From assembly GCA_945900935.1 (NCBI GenBank), contig CAMDKT010000434.1, positions 1 to 5,460 of the forward strand: a stretch of DNA of 5,460 nucleotides. Reading direction: 5' to 3'. This document shows, piece by piece, positions 1-5,460 of the stretch. Position numbers and translations under genes: made by a program. The notes beneath the pieces were generated by a model that was given only the letters and a program-made list of their open reading frames with translations, had not been told where the DNA came from and ran no database searches. Each line of letters starts with the position of its first letter. The first letter of the stretch is position 1. Source of the stretch: Candidatus Sulfopaludibacter sp. SbA3. GTDB lineage: Bacteria; Acidobacteriota; Terriglobia; Bryobacterales; Bryobacteraceae.

Positions 1-610
1 CCACCCGCTCCAAATCGCCGTGCTGCAACACTGGCACATACACCACAGGCAGGTTCTGTTCCCGAATATCGGTGTGTCTGGGGTCGGCCACCACTCCCAC
101 GATCTCGCGCGGATGCCGATCGCGCCGCGCAAACCGAAAATGCCGTAAACCGTCTCTCGCTGTCCCCCCCAATAGCCGCTTTACGAAGGCCTCATTTACT
201 ATCGCCACCGCCGGTCGCTCTCTGTCGTCGCTCTCCGAAAAATCCCGGCCCGCCAAAAGATGGCCCTTCGCCATCCGAAAAAATCCGGGTCCGACAACCA
301 AATAGTTTACGCGACTGCCCTCGGGACCAGTCAGTCCATCGATCCAGACTCTGCTGTAAAAGGGTCGCGTAAGGAAAAGCCCCGTCACTGAAAGGGACGC
401 ACTCTCCACTCCCGGCATCCGAAGTAAGGCTGTTTGCAAATCCAGGTACAAACGCTCGGGCGATTTGTACATCGACTGAGTCGCATCAATCGTCGCGGCC
501 CACGCATTCTCTGTGGAATACCCCAGGTCAACTGAATTGAGATTGGAATAAGATCGCCATGACATCATCGCTAGAATCGCCGCGATCACCGCTATAGCGA
601 CCTGCGCCAC
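1..610 (-). CDS. C-terminal half of an ADOP-type (MacB/FtsX-like) permease, partial, out of frame with the N-terminal half
   Basis: Reading the minus strand from a GTG at 610-608 gives 203 uninterrupted codons to the window edge. The product opens with a hydrophobic segment (residues 2-17, AQVAIAVIAAILAMM). A MacB-type periplasmic core domain follows, ending in VVADPRHTDIREQNLPVVYVPV (about residues 175-197), with the GVVAD...R...P.VYVP signature seen in the second repeat of acidobacterial duplicated orphan permeases. The terminal transmembrane segments lie off the left edge. The GTG shares one base with the TAG stop of the upstream half (TAGTG), and no Shine-Dalgarno sequence lies close before it. 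The same frame is open further upstream and there encodes a permease-like linker (KVWRFVDFSLVAQV). The segment is therefore probably the continuation of one frameshifted permease. A translationally coupled separate gene is the alternative. The cargo is unknown; MacB-like permeases act in export or envelope remodelling at the inner membrane. Confidence 0.8.
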   Translation of the reverse strand, partial: MAQVAIAVIAAILAMMSWRSYSNLNSVDLGYSTENAWAATIDATQSMYKSPERLYLDLQTALLRMPGVESASLSVTGLFLTRPFYSRVWIDGLTGPEGSRVNYLVVGPGFFRMAKGHLLAGRDFSESDDRERPAVAIVNEAFVKRLLGGTARDGLRHFRFARRDRHPREIVGVVADPRHTDIREQNLPVVYVPVLQHGDLERV

Positions 611-1839
611 TAAGCTGAAATCAACGAATCGCCATACTTTCCATCCGCCTCGGTGGTCCGCGCCAGGCGGCCCGAATCCCAGAGCAACGGCAGCCCGCCC
701 ACAGTCGCCATCAGGCAAGCGCTGACGACGCAGGCCGTTACGCCGAACGCCATCAGCAAACTCGTGACTTCGAACGGCAACACTTCGGCGATCCTTTGGC
801 CGATCAGTAGCGCTAACAGTTGCTGGTGCAGAATTCCAGTCAGGAACAGGGCTATTATGCTGCTAACGAGCGCCAAAGCCCCGTTCTCCAAAAGCACCAG
901 TGCCGAAAGATGTCGCCGGGACGCACCCAACGCCCGGCGTATCGCAAACTCATCTCTCCTCTTCGTGAATCGCGCTCCCGCCAGAAAAGCGCAGTCCCCG
1001 ACCGCTATCAACAAAATCGAGATCGCCGCCAATAACAGGATCTCTACCTCCAGTTTGTTGCCGCCCAGCGTCTCCGCAAGCCCGGCGCTCGCCGGCGCAA
1101 TCACAACTCCCAATTCCTTCACCCTAGCCTCGCCATATCCTTCCGCCACGAGCCACCTGTGAAACAAGACTTGCAATTCCGCCGCCGCCGCCCGAATTGT
1201 TGCGGTCCCCGCCAGTCGCGCCATTGCCCTCACAAGGTGGTTACGCTTCTCACGGTCGACTATCGTCAAATCGACCGGGATTCCCGGATCCAGTCCCACA
1301 AATCTCTGATCGGCTACCCCAACAATCACGTATTGCTTTCCATCCACAATGACGGCAGTATTCACGATGCCAGGATCCGATCGGAAACGCCGCGCCCAAT
1401 ACCTGCCGCTAAGCACTGCTTCCGGCGGTCCAGAATCCGATCCTGGCTGCAACAGGCGCCCCAACTGAGGATTGACGCCAAGCATCGCATGGTAATTTGG
1501 GCTCACCTCTTCAACGCTTGCTTGTTCCAACCGGCCGGAATGGTCGACCTGCAGGGTCGCCCGGCCTGTCATCACAACTCCCGCCAACGTTTTCGAGTGG
1601 GCTACGATATACGAAGCAAAAGCGGAATCTATCTGTTTTTCCACTTCGCCTGACACGATCGTGCGAATAGAAACGAGTTGCCCGGCTTCCCGAACGGCCA
1701 AGTCCCGGAGAAAGCAAGCCTCAAGAATCGAAAACATTGAACAAGCCGCCGCCATTCCCGCCGAAAGCAAAACCACGACGGTCACCGTGTACCAAAGGTC
1801 TTTAGTCAGCGCTCTTAGTGCCTGCGAAGCGATTGTCAT
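610..1839 (-). CDS. N-terminal half of an ADOP-type ABC transporter permease (MacB_PCD + FtsX)
   Basis: This 409-residue inner-membrane protein has the architecture of one MacB/FtsX repeat. Transmembrane helix 1 is near residues 16-38 and a periplasmic core domain covers about 40-260 (includes VEEVSPNYHAMLGVNPQLGR and AVLSGRYWARRF). Helices 2-4 are near 266-288, 320-342 and 358-380. The FtsX signature RRDEFAIRRALGASRRHL (about 294-311) follows helix 2. The ATG at 1839 is preferred to the frame's first possible start at 1941: TIASQALRAL directly before helix 1 resembles normal ADOP N-termini, and the ATG lies 4 bases after the stop of the upstream gene, suggesting translational coupling. No good Shine-Dalgarno is visible. 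ADOP proteins normally contain two such repeats, about 800 residues; this frame stops with TAG at 612-610, exactly between the repeats. No ATPase gene is present, as is typical of these orphan permeases. The substrate cannot be predicted. Confidence 0.88.
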   Translation of the reverse strand: MTIASQALRALTKDLWYTVTVVVLLSAGMAAACSMFSILEACFLRDLAVREAGQLVSIRTIVSGEVEKQIDSAFASYIVAHSKTLAGVVMTGRATLQVDHSGRLEQASVEEVSPNYHAMLGVNPQLGRLLQPGSDSGPPEAVLSGRYWARRFRSDPGIVNTAVIVDGKQYVIVGVADQRFVGLDPGIPVDLTIVDREKRNHLVRAMARLAGTATIRAAAAELQVLFHRWLVAEGYGEARVKELGVVIAPASAGLAETLGGNKLEVEILLLAAISILLIAVGDCAFLAGARFTKRRDEFAIRRALGASRRHLSALVLLENGALALVSSIIALFLTGILHQQLLALLIGQRIAEVLPFEVTSLLMAFGVTACVVSACLMATVGGLPLLWDSGRLARTTEADGKYGDSLISA

Positions 1840-1843
1840 TCGG

Positions 1844-2377
1844 TTATCGAATCCGTTCAATTCTAGCGCGAAACGCCCGCCGCTCAGTGCCGGTAGGCGC
1901 GGTGCCGTCGAGAAACACCGGCCGGCGCCGGCCAGTCTCAAGAAGCACTTTCAGCGCGCTCCCCCTCACTTCTCTCTTGGTGTCAATCAAAGCCTTCGCG
2001 GCCGACAATATAGGGTAGCTGAGCGCTAAGGATCGATTTACGTCGCTCGCCTCCTTATCCGAGAGACCGTCTATGATAGCGACAACGTCAATATCGGGCC
2101 GGTTTAAGGCCACTTCATTTAGCGAAAGCAGTTCGTCTGCCGCCGCGGGACAAGTCTCCGTACTGGCAAGAAACGCCAACAAATACCTCTTGCCGGTCAA
2201 TCCCAACTCCGGCCTCGATCGCAGCGTGAGTAACTTATCAAGTAGCTCGCTCGAAGGCCCGTTAGGACGAACACTTAACTCCGCCTTCGAATTGGTAAGA
2301 CTGAAGTGTAGATATGCGCCGCATGAAATGATGGCGCATATCGAAAGTTCGCTAGGAAAACGGCCAGACGCGCTCAA
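1844..2377 (-). CDS. Small membrane-anchored thioredoxin/peroxiredoxin-like protein, single candidate active cysteine
   Basis: A 177-residue protein if translation begins at the TTG at 2377-2375; no ATG, GTG or better start is visible in frame, so the start is uncertain. Residues 10-27 (ELSICAIISCGAYLHFSL) form a short hydrophobic stretch that could be a signal anchor. From about 62 the sequence GKRYLLAFLASTETCPAAADELLSLNE resembles the beta-strand, active-site and helix unit of TlpA/AhpC-type redoxins, followed by a second strand (DIDVVAIIDG, 95-104) and a later hydrophobic strand (RRPVFLDG, 151-158). The candidate nucleophile is Cys76, in TETC, which fits the TxxC half of the peroxiredoxin motif. 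The CxxC partner is Ala79, so this is not a normal disulfide reductase; Cys14 and Cys19 are in the hydrophobic segment. The gene overlaps the upstream amidohydrolase by 26 bases and ends 4 bases before the permease, so it is probably cotranslated with the permease. The family assignment rests on motif resemblance only. Confidence 0.6.
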   Translation of the reverse strand: MSASGRFPSELSICAIISCGAYLHFSLTNSKAELSVRPNGPSSELLDKLLTLRSRPELGLTGKRYLLAFLASTETCPAAADELLSLNEVALNRPDIDVVAIIDGLSDKEASDVNRSLALSYPILSAAKALIDTKREVRGSALKVLLETGRRRPVFLDGTAPTGTERRAFRARIERIR

Positions 2378-3227
2378 TAGTCTTCGACAGCATCCACATT
2401 TTGTCGTCTTCGTTCAGGAATTTCATTTCGTCGCGAACAACGGCCAGGGTTTGGGCGTATGTCGCGTGGGGGAGGCTGACGGGCCAATCGGTGGCCCACA
2501 TGAGGCGCTGAGGACCAAACGTCTCGTGGAGCCGTTTCACGTGGGCCTGCGCGTCCGTCCAGGGATAGGGTTGTTTGGAGAGCGACCAGGTGTGGGAGAC
2601 CTTGACGAATACTTTGGGATGGCGTTTGAGGGCGATCAGTTTTTCGAGCTCTTCGGGCTTGTTGACAGGCGTGTCGGCCATGTGGTCGATGACGATGGTG
2701 AGATCGGGGAACTGGTCGATGAGCTTGCCGATTTCGGGCATTCGTGAGACCGGCGCCAGCAGCGTCATGGGCACTTTCAGCTCTTCGCAGCGCTTGAACA
2801 GCGGCTTCATAAGGGGACCGGAGATCCAATCGCCGGAAGCGTTGGCGGCGGGGCTGAGGCGAACGCCGCGGCACCCGGCGGCGGTGAGTTCGGCGAGGTG
2901 TTCGGGAGCGTCGGGGTTCTCCGGATTTACGCGGGCCACGCCCTGGAAGTATTGGGGATACTGTTTGAGCGTATGCAGGAGAAATGAGTTGTCGAACATG
3001 TAATGGCGAACCTGGATGATGACCGTCTTGGCGACGTTGTTGGCCTTCATCAGTTCGATCAGCATTTCGGGAGACTTGTCGTCGGGCGGATGGGAGGGGT
3101 TGCCCTTCCAATAGGGAAAGCGCGGATCGCGCTTGTAGACATGGACGTGGGGGTCGAGGATGCGGTAGTTTGTGGCGGCGCTCATAGTGGTTGCGGCGGC
3201 GGTGGCGATCAGATTTCGGCGGGTCAT
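2352..3227 (-). CDS. Amidohydrolase-2 / COG3618-type TIM-barrel metal-dependent hydrolase, possible Tat signal
   Basis: This complete 291-residue protein fits the amidohydrolase-2 (PF04909) superfamily, near the COG3618 group that includes lactonases such as L-fuconolactonase. Strand 1 carries the HxH motif in ILDPHVHVY (His27, His29). A central strand gives TIVIDHMADTP (His182), and the last strand gives RLMWATDWPVS (Asp247), the usual catalytic or metal aspartate. The strand where many family members have a further metal histidine reads PMTLLAPVS, so metal content may differ; some family lactonases work without metal. The N-terminus MTRRNLIATAAATTMSA has a twin arginine, a short hydrophobic stretch and an AA site, suggesting a Tat signal, though the h-region is short. 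The probable reaction is hydrolysis of a lactone or related carboxylate ester; the substrate is unknown. The ATG lies 32 bases from the divergent sthA start, with a TATAGT -10-like element at 3255-3250. The 3' end overlaps the redoxin-like gene. Confidence 0.88.
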   Translation of the reverse strand: MTRRNLIATAAATTMSAATNYRILDPHVHVYKRDPRFPYWKGNPSHPPDDKSPEMLIELMKANNVAKTVIIQVRHYMFDNSFLLHTLKQYPQYFQGVARVNPENPDAPEHLAELTAAGCRGVRLSPAANASGDWISGPLMKPLFKRCEELKVPMTLLAPVSRMPEIGKLIDQFPDLTIVIDHMADTPVNKPEELEKLIALKRHPKVFVKVSHTWSLSKQPYPWTDAQAHVKRLHETFGPQRLMWATDWPVSLPHATYAQTLAVVRDEMKFLNEDDKMWMLSKTIERVWPFS

Positions 3228-3249
3228 GAAAATTGGACCGATGCTACAA

Positions 3250-3257
3250 ACTATACT
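3250..3257. promoter_or_regulatory. Overlapping divergent -10 elements sharing one TATA core
   Basis: The 32-base gap between the amidohydrolase ATG (3227) and the first sthA ATG (3260) contains ACTATACT. Read on the plus strand, 3252-3257 is TATACT; read on the minus strand, 3255-3250 is TATAGT. Each differs from the TATAAT consensus at one position, and they share TATA at 3252-3255. Expected start sites would be near 3264 (plus) and 3243 (minus), giving a minus-strand leader of about 16 bases and almost no leader for sthA. No convincing -35 is seen at 17-base spacing on either strand; TTGGAC at 3233-3238 is only 13 bases upstream of the plus element. Prediction from sequence only. Confidence 0.45.
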
Positions 3258-3259
3258 GT

Positions 3260-4672
3260 ATGTCTATGCCACAGTACGACTATGACCTGATCGTGATCGG
3301 ATCGGGGCCCGGGGGGCAGCGCGCGGCGATCCAGGCGGCGAAGCTGGACAAGCGGGTCGCGATTATCGAGAGGAAGGCTGTGCTGGGCGGCACATGCATC
3401 AATACGGGCACGATTCCAAGCAAGACGCTGCGGGAAGCCGTGATGCATTTGTCAGGCTACCGGGAGCGGAGCTTTTACGGGTCGTCGTATGCGGTGAAGC
3501 AGAACATTACGATGCAGGATCTGCTGTTCCGCACGAACCTGGTGATCAAGCACGAGCAGGACGTGACGCGGCACCAGGTGATGCGGAACAACATCGACTT
3601 GATCGAAGGCTGGGCCAGCTTCACAGGGCCGAACCGGGTGCGCGTGGACACTGTGGATAATCACGGATCGCAGGAGCTGACGGCGGATAAGATCATCATT
3701 GCCGTGGGCACGACGGCGACGAAAAACGAAAAAATCCCTTTCGATCCGGAGACGATTTTCACGAGTGACGAAATTCTGGAGCTGGCGCGGCTGCCGAAGA
3801 CTTTGGTGGTAGTGGGCGCGGGGGTGGTGGGCGCGGAGTACACGACCATATTCGCGGCTTTGGGAGTGCGGATTACGTTGATCGACAAGCGCCCGATTCT
3901 GCTTGATTTTGTGGACAATGAAATCGCCGATTCGCTGGCCTATCAGATGCGGGAAAACCGGGTGACGCTGCGGCTCGGCGAGGAGGTATCGTCGATTGAA
4001 ACGGTGCAGGATGAGCACGGCAAGCGGGTGAGGATTCAGCTGGCGAGCGGCAAGCAGGTGATTGCGGAGAAGGTGCTGTATTCGATTGGGAGAACGGGTA
4101 ATACGTTTCGTTTAGGGCTGGAGAGCGCGGGGATTACGCCGGATGATCGCGGGCGTATTAAGGTGAACACTCATTTTCAGACGGAAGTGCCGAATGTGTA
4201 CGCGGTGGGCGACGTGATCGGGTTTCCGAGTCTGGCATCGACATCCATGGAGCAGGGGCGGCTGGCGGCCTGCCATGCGTTTGGCGTGGAGGCGGCGATT
4301 GTGCCGTCGCTGCTGCCGTTTGGGATTTATACGATTCCGGAGATTTCGATGGTGGGGCGAAGCGAGGAGGAATTGACGCAGGCCAATATTCCTTATGAGG
4401 TGGGGAAGGCGCGTTACCGGGAGATCGCGCGGGGGCAGATTATCGGCGATAACACGGGGCTGTTGAAGTTGATTTTCCATCAGGAGACGAAACAGCTATT
4501 GGGCGTGCATATTATTGGTGAGGGCGCGAGCGAGTTAGTACACATCGGGCAGGCGGTGTTGAGCTATAACGGGACGATTGATTACTTCGTCAATACGGTT
4601 TTCAATTACCCGACGCTGGCGGAATGTTATAAGATCGCGGCGCTGGACGGGTTGAACCGTTTGGGGGGGTGA
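3260..4672 (+). CDS. sthA: Soluble pyridine nucleotide transhydrogenase (Si-specific NAD(P)+ transhydrogenase)
   Basis: A cytoplasmic flavoprotein that moves hydride between NADPH and NAD+ (or the reverse), balancing the two pools. The 470-residue product has the class I disulfide-oxidoreductase fold: FAD-binding GSGPGG (14-19) with Glu37; a second Rossmann motif GAGVVG (186-191) with Asp209 ending its second strand; the FAD motif YAVGDVIG (314-321); and a C-terminal dimerisation domain. The lipoamide dehydrogenase disulfide C-x4-C is replaced by C46-INTG-T51. The catalytic HPHPT of those enzymes is replaced by FNYPTLAE. Both changes, with the length and the IGFPSLASTSMEQGR and GIYTIPEIS segments, match SthA, especially the mycobacterial type as I recall it. 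Starts: ATG 3260 is chosen, but ATG 3266 (MPQYDYD) is equally plausible and may begin a leaderless mRNA. An in-frame TTG at 3233 is unlikely because it lies upstream of the -10-like element. No Shine-Dalgarno is visible. The gene converges on the downstream isomerase with a 10-base gap. Confidence 0.95.
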   Translation: MSMPQYDYDLIVIGSGPGGQRAAIQAAKLDKRVAIIERKAVLGGTCINTGTIPSKTLREAVMHLSGYRERSFYGSSYAVKQNITMQDLLFRTNLVIKHEQDVTRHQVMRNNIDLIEGWASFTGPNRVRVDTVDNHGSQELTADKIIIAVGTTATKNEKIPFDPETIFTSDEILELARLPKTLVVVGAGVVGAEYTTIFAALGVRITLIDKRPILLDFVDNEIADSLAYQMRENRVTLRLGEEVSSIETVQDEHGKRVRIQLASGKQVIAEKVLYSIGRTGNTFRLGLESAGITPDDRGRIKVNTHFQTEVPNVYAVGDVIGFPSLASTSMEQGRLAACHAFGVEAAIVPSLLPFGIYTIPEISMVGRSEEELTQANIPYEVGKARYREIARGQIIGDNTGLLKLIFHQETKQLLGVHIIGEGASELVHIGQAVLSYNGTIDYFVNTVFNYPTLAECYKIAALDGLNRLGG

Positions 4673-4682
4673 GGCGCAACTA

Positions 4683-5460
4683 TTACCCCAATCCGGCCTC
4701 GGCGGCCCAGGCCAGGAAACGCCTGGCGCAGTGGTCCAGATTTTCCCGGCTTCCGCCCCCTTGCAGCGGAGAACACATTTCGTAGGCGATGCGACCGGTA
4801 AACCCTTTGGCTTGCAGTGCACTGAGGAAGAGTTTGTAATCGATGAATCCTTCGCCCATGGGAACGGCGACGACGGCGGGGGTTTGCGGTTCGTAGTTGA
4901 TGAGGGCGGACTGATATTTGTAACGCGGACGAAGCTGGTAATCGGCGATGGTTGTGTGGACAGTGTGGCTGCCGAGGAGAGTGGCGGCGGCTTGGAGATC
5001 GGCGCCCTGGAGAGCCGGGGCCCAGGCGTCGAAAAGCGCTTTCAAATACGGCGAATCAATGGCGCGCAGAATGTCGTGCAGAGCTTCGAAACCGGCGCCG
5101 ATGTCGTGGTGGTTTTGGAGACCCAGCGTGACGCCGAATTCACCGGCGCGGCGGGCGGCTTCTTTCAGGGTGTCGACGACCAGATTCCACTGCTCCGGGA
5201 AGCCGGCGTGCGGGGATTCGTACCCGGTGAAAATGCGGACGACCGGGATGGAGAGATCCTGGGCGAGGCGGCAGAGTTCGGTGAGATAGGCGAGCTGAAT
5301 TTCTTTGTGGGGAATGTCGCGGCGGTCAAGGCCGGCGGTGAGATCGCAGTATCCGGCCAGAACGTTGTGATTCAGGTTTAGATTGACGAGTTGGTCGCGG
5401 AGTTGTTTTCGCTGAGCGGCGGCGTAGTCGAGCGGGGAGACGTGGGGGCGCTTGGCCATG
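4683..5460 (-). CDS. Sugar-phosphate isomerase/epimerase family protein (xylose isomerase-like TIM barrel), 5' partial
   Basis: The frame reads from the right edge to a TAA at 4685-4683. An ATG sits at 5459, but the visible product begins MAKRPHVSPLDYAAAQRKQLRDQL, which reads as material after barrel strand 1. The first strand of the fold is absent, so this ATG is probably internal and the gene continues off-window. Counting from that Met, 258 residues show AP-endonuclease-2/IolI-like (PF01261) features: IPVVRIFTGY (71-80), VTLGLQNHHDIG (110-121), ALFDAW (141-146), HTVHTTIADYQ (165-175) and GRIAYEMCSP (222-231). Likely metal-site positions are Gln115 (usually Glu), Asp144, His168 and Glu227. 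The family isomerises or epimerises sugars and inositol derivatives, and includes some dehydratases; the substrate here cannot be told. The gene is convergent with sthA and shares no operon with it. Confidence 0.85.
   Translation of the reverse strand, partial: MAKRPHVSPLDYAAAQRKQLRDQLVNLNLNHNVLAGYCDLTAGLDRRDIPHKEIQLAYLTELCRLAQDLSIPVVRIFTGYESPHAGFPEQWNLVVDTLKEAARRAGEFGVTLGLQNHHDIGAGFEALHDILRAIDSPYLKALFDAWAPALQGADLQAAATLLGSHTVHTTIADYQLRPRYKYQSALINYEPQTPAVVAVPMGEGFIDYKLFLSALQAKGFTGRIAYEMCSPLQGGGSRENLDHCARRFLAWAAEAGLG

Noticed and set aside
160..175. Seven-C run as a second frameshift in the permease C-terminal half
   Set aside because: The frame on both sides of the run continues the same MacB-type domain, so no shift is needed.
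653..1162. Plus-strand open frame of 169 codons opposite the permease
   Set aside because: The minus strand encodes the FtsX motif and transmembrane helices here; the plus frame has no recognisable domain.
1840..1941. Extending the permease N-terminus by 34 residues to 1941
   Set aside because: The extra residues (MRLAGAGRCFSTAPRL...) overlap the upstream coding region and do not resemble ADOP N-termini. The ATG at 1839 directly precedes helix 1 and follows the upstream stop by 4 bases.
2374..3111. Long minus-strand open frame of 245 codons within the amidohydrolase gene
   Set aside because: It is rich in Arg, Pro and Ser, has no recognisable motif, and is the +1 shadow of a well-supported enzyme in GC-rich DNA.
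3452..4018. Antisense open frame of 188 codons opposite sthA
   Set aside because: His/Arg/Pro-rich composition typical of an antisense shadow. The sense strand has strong family motifs throughout.
3260..4672. Lipoamide dehydrogenase, glutathione reductase or mercuric reductase
   Set aside because: The second redox cysteine is Thr (C-INTG-T) and the catalytic histidine motif is replaced by NYPT, as in SthA.
4731..5381. Plus-strand open frame of 216 codons opposite the isomerase-like gene
   Set aside because: It has no motifs, and its Gly/Val/Glu bias mirrors the codons of the conserved minus-strand gene.

Overview
The window is fully coding, GC-rich bacterial DNA. It looks most like Acidobacteriota, perhaps the Solibacter/Bryobacter side. 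The main reason is a large duplicated MacB/FtsX-type permease with no ATPase beside it (the 'acidobacterial duplicated orphan permease', ADOP, type). Secreted amidohydrolases and xylose-isomerase-like TIM-barrel proteins are also common in that phylum. This assignment is inference; there is no rRNA or marker gene here.

Layout, left to right. Positions 1-1839 (minus strand) hold an ADOP-type permease broken into two reading frames. The N-terminal half is 1839-610. The C-terminal half starts at the same point in another frame and runs off the left edge. Just upstream, 2377-1844 (minus) encodes a small, membrane-anchored thioredoxin/peroxiredoxin-like protein with a single candidate active-site cysteine; its stop is 4 bases before the permease start. 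Upstream again, 3227-2352 (minus) encodes an amidohydrolase-2/COG3618-type TIM-barrel hydrolase with a possible Tat signal. Its 3' end overlaps the redoxin-like gene by 26 bases. These minus-strand genes could form one transcription unit, although their functions do not obviously belong together.

Divergent from the amidohydrolase, 3260-4672 (plus) encodes a soluble pyridine nucleotide transhydrogenase (SthA), a FAD enzyme that equilibrates NADH and NADPH. The two start codons are only 32 bases apart. The gap contains overlapping -10-like hexamers on both strands that share one TATA core. The plus-strand hexamer sits so close to the ATGs that the sthA mRNA may be leaderless. SthA ends 10 bases from the convergent stop of a sugar-phosphate isomerase/epimerase-family gene (5460-4683, minus) whose N-terminus lies beyond the right edge.

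There is no RNA gene, CRISPR array, insertion sequence or clear terminator, and no gene-free stretch longer than about 32 bases. The points most worth checking are the permease split exactly at the boundary between its two repeats, the shared-TATA divergent promoter, and the single-cysteine redoxin-like protein coupled to the permease. I see no convincing evidence of a wholly new system.
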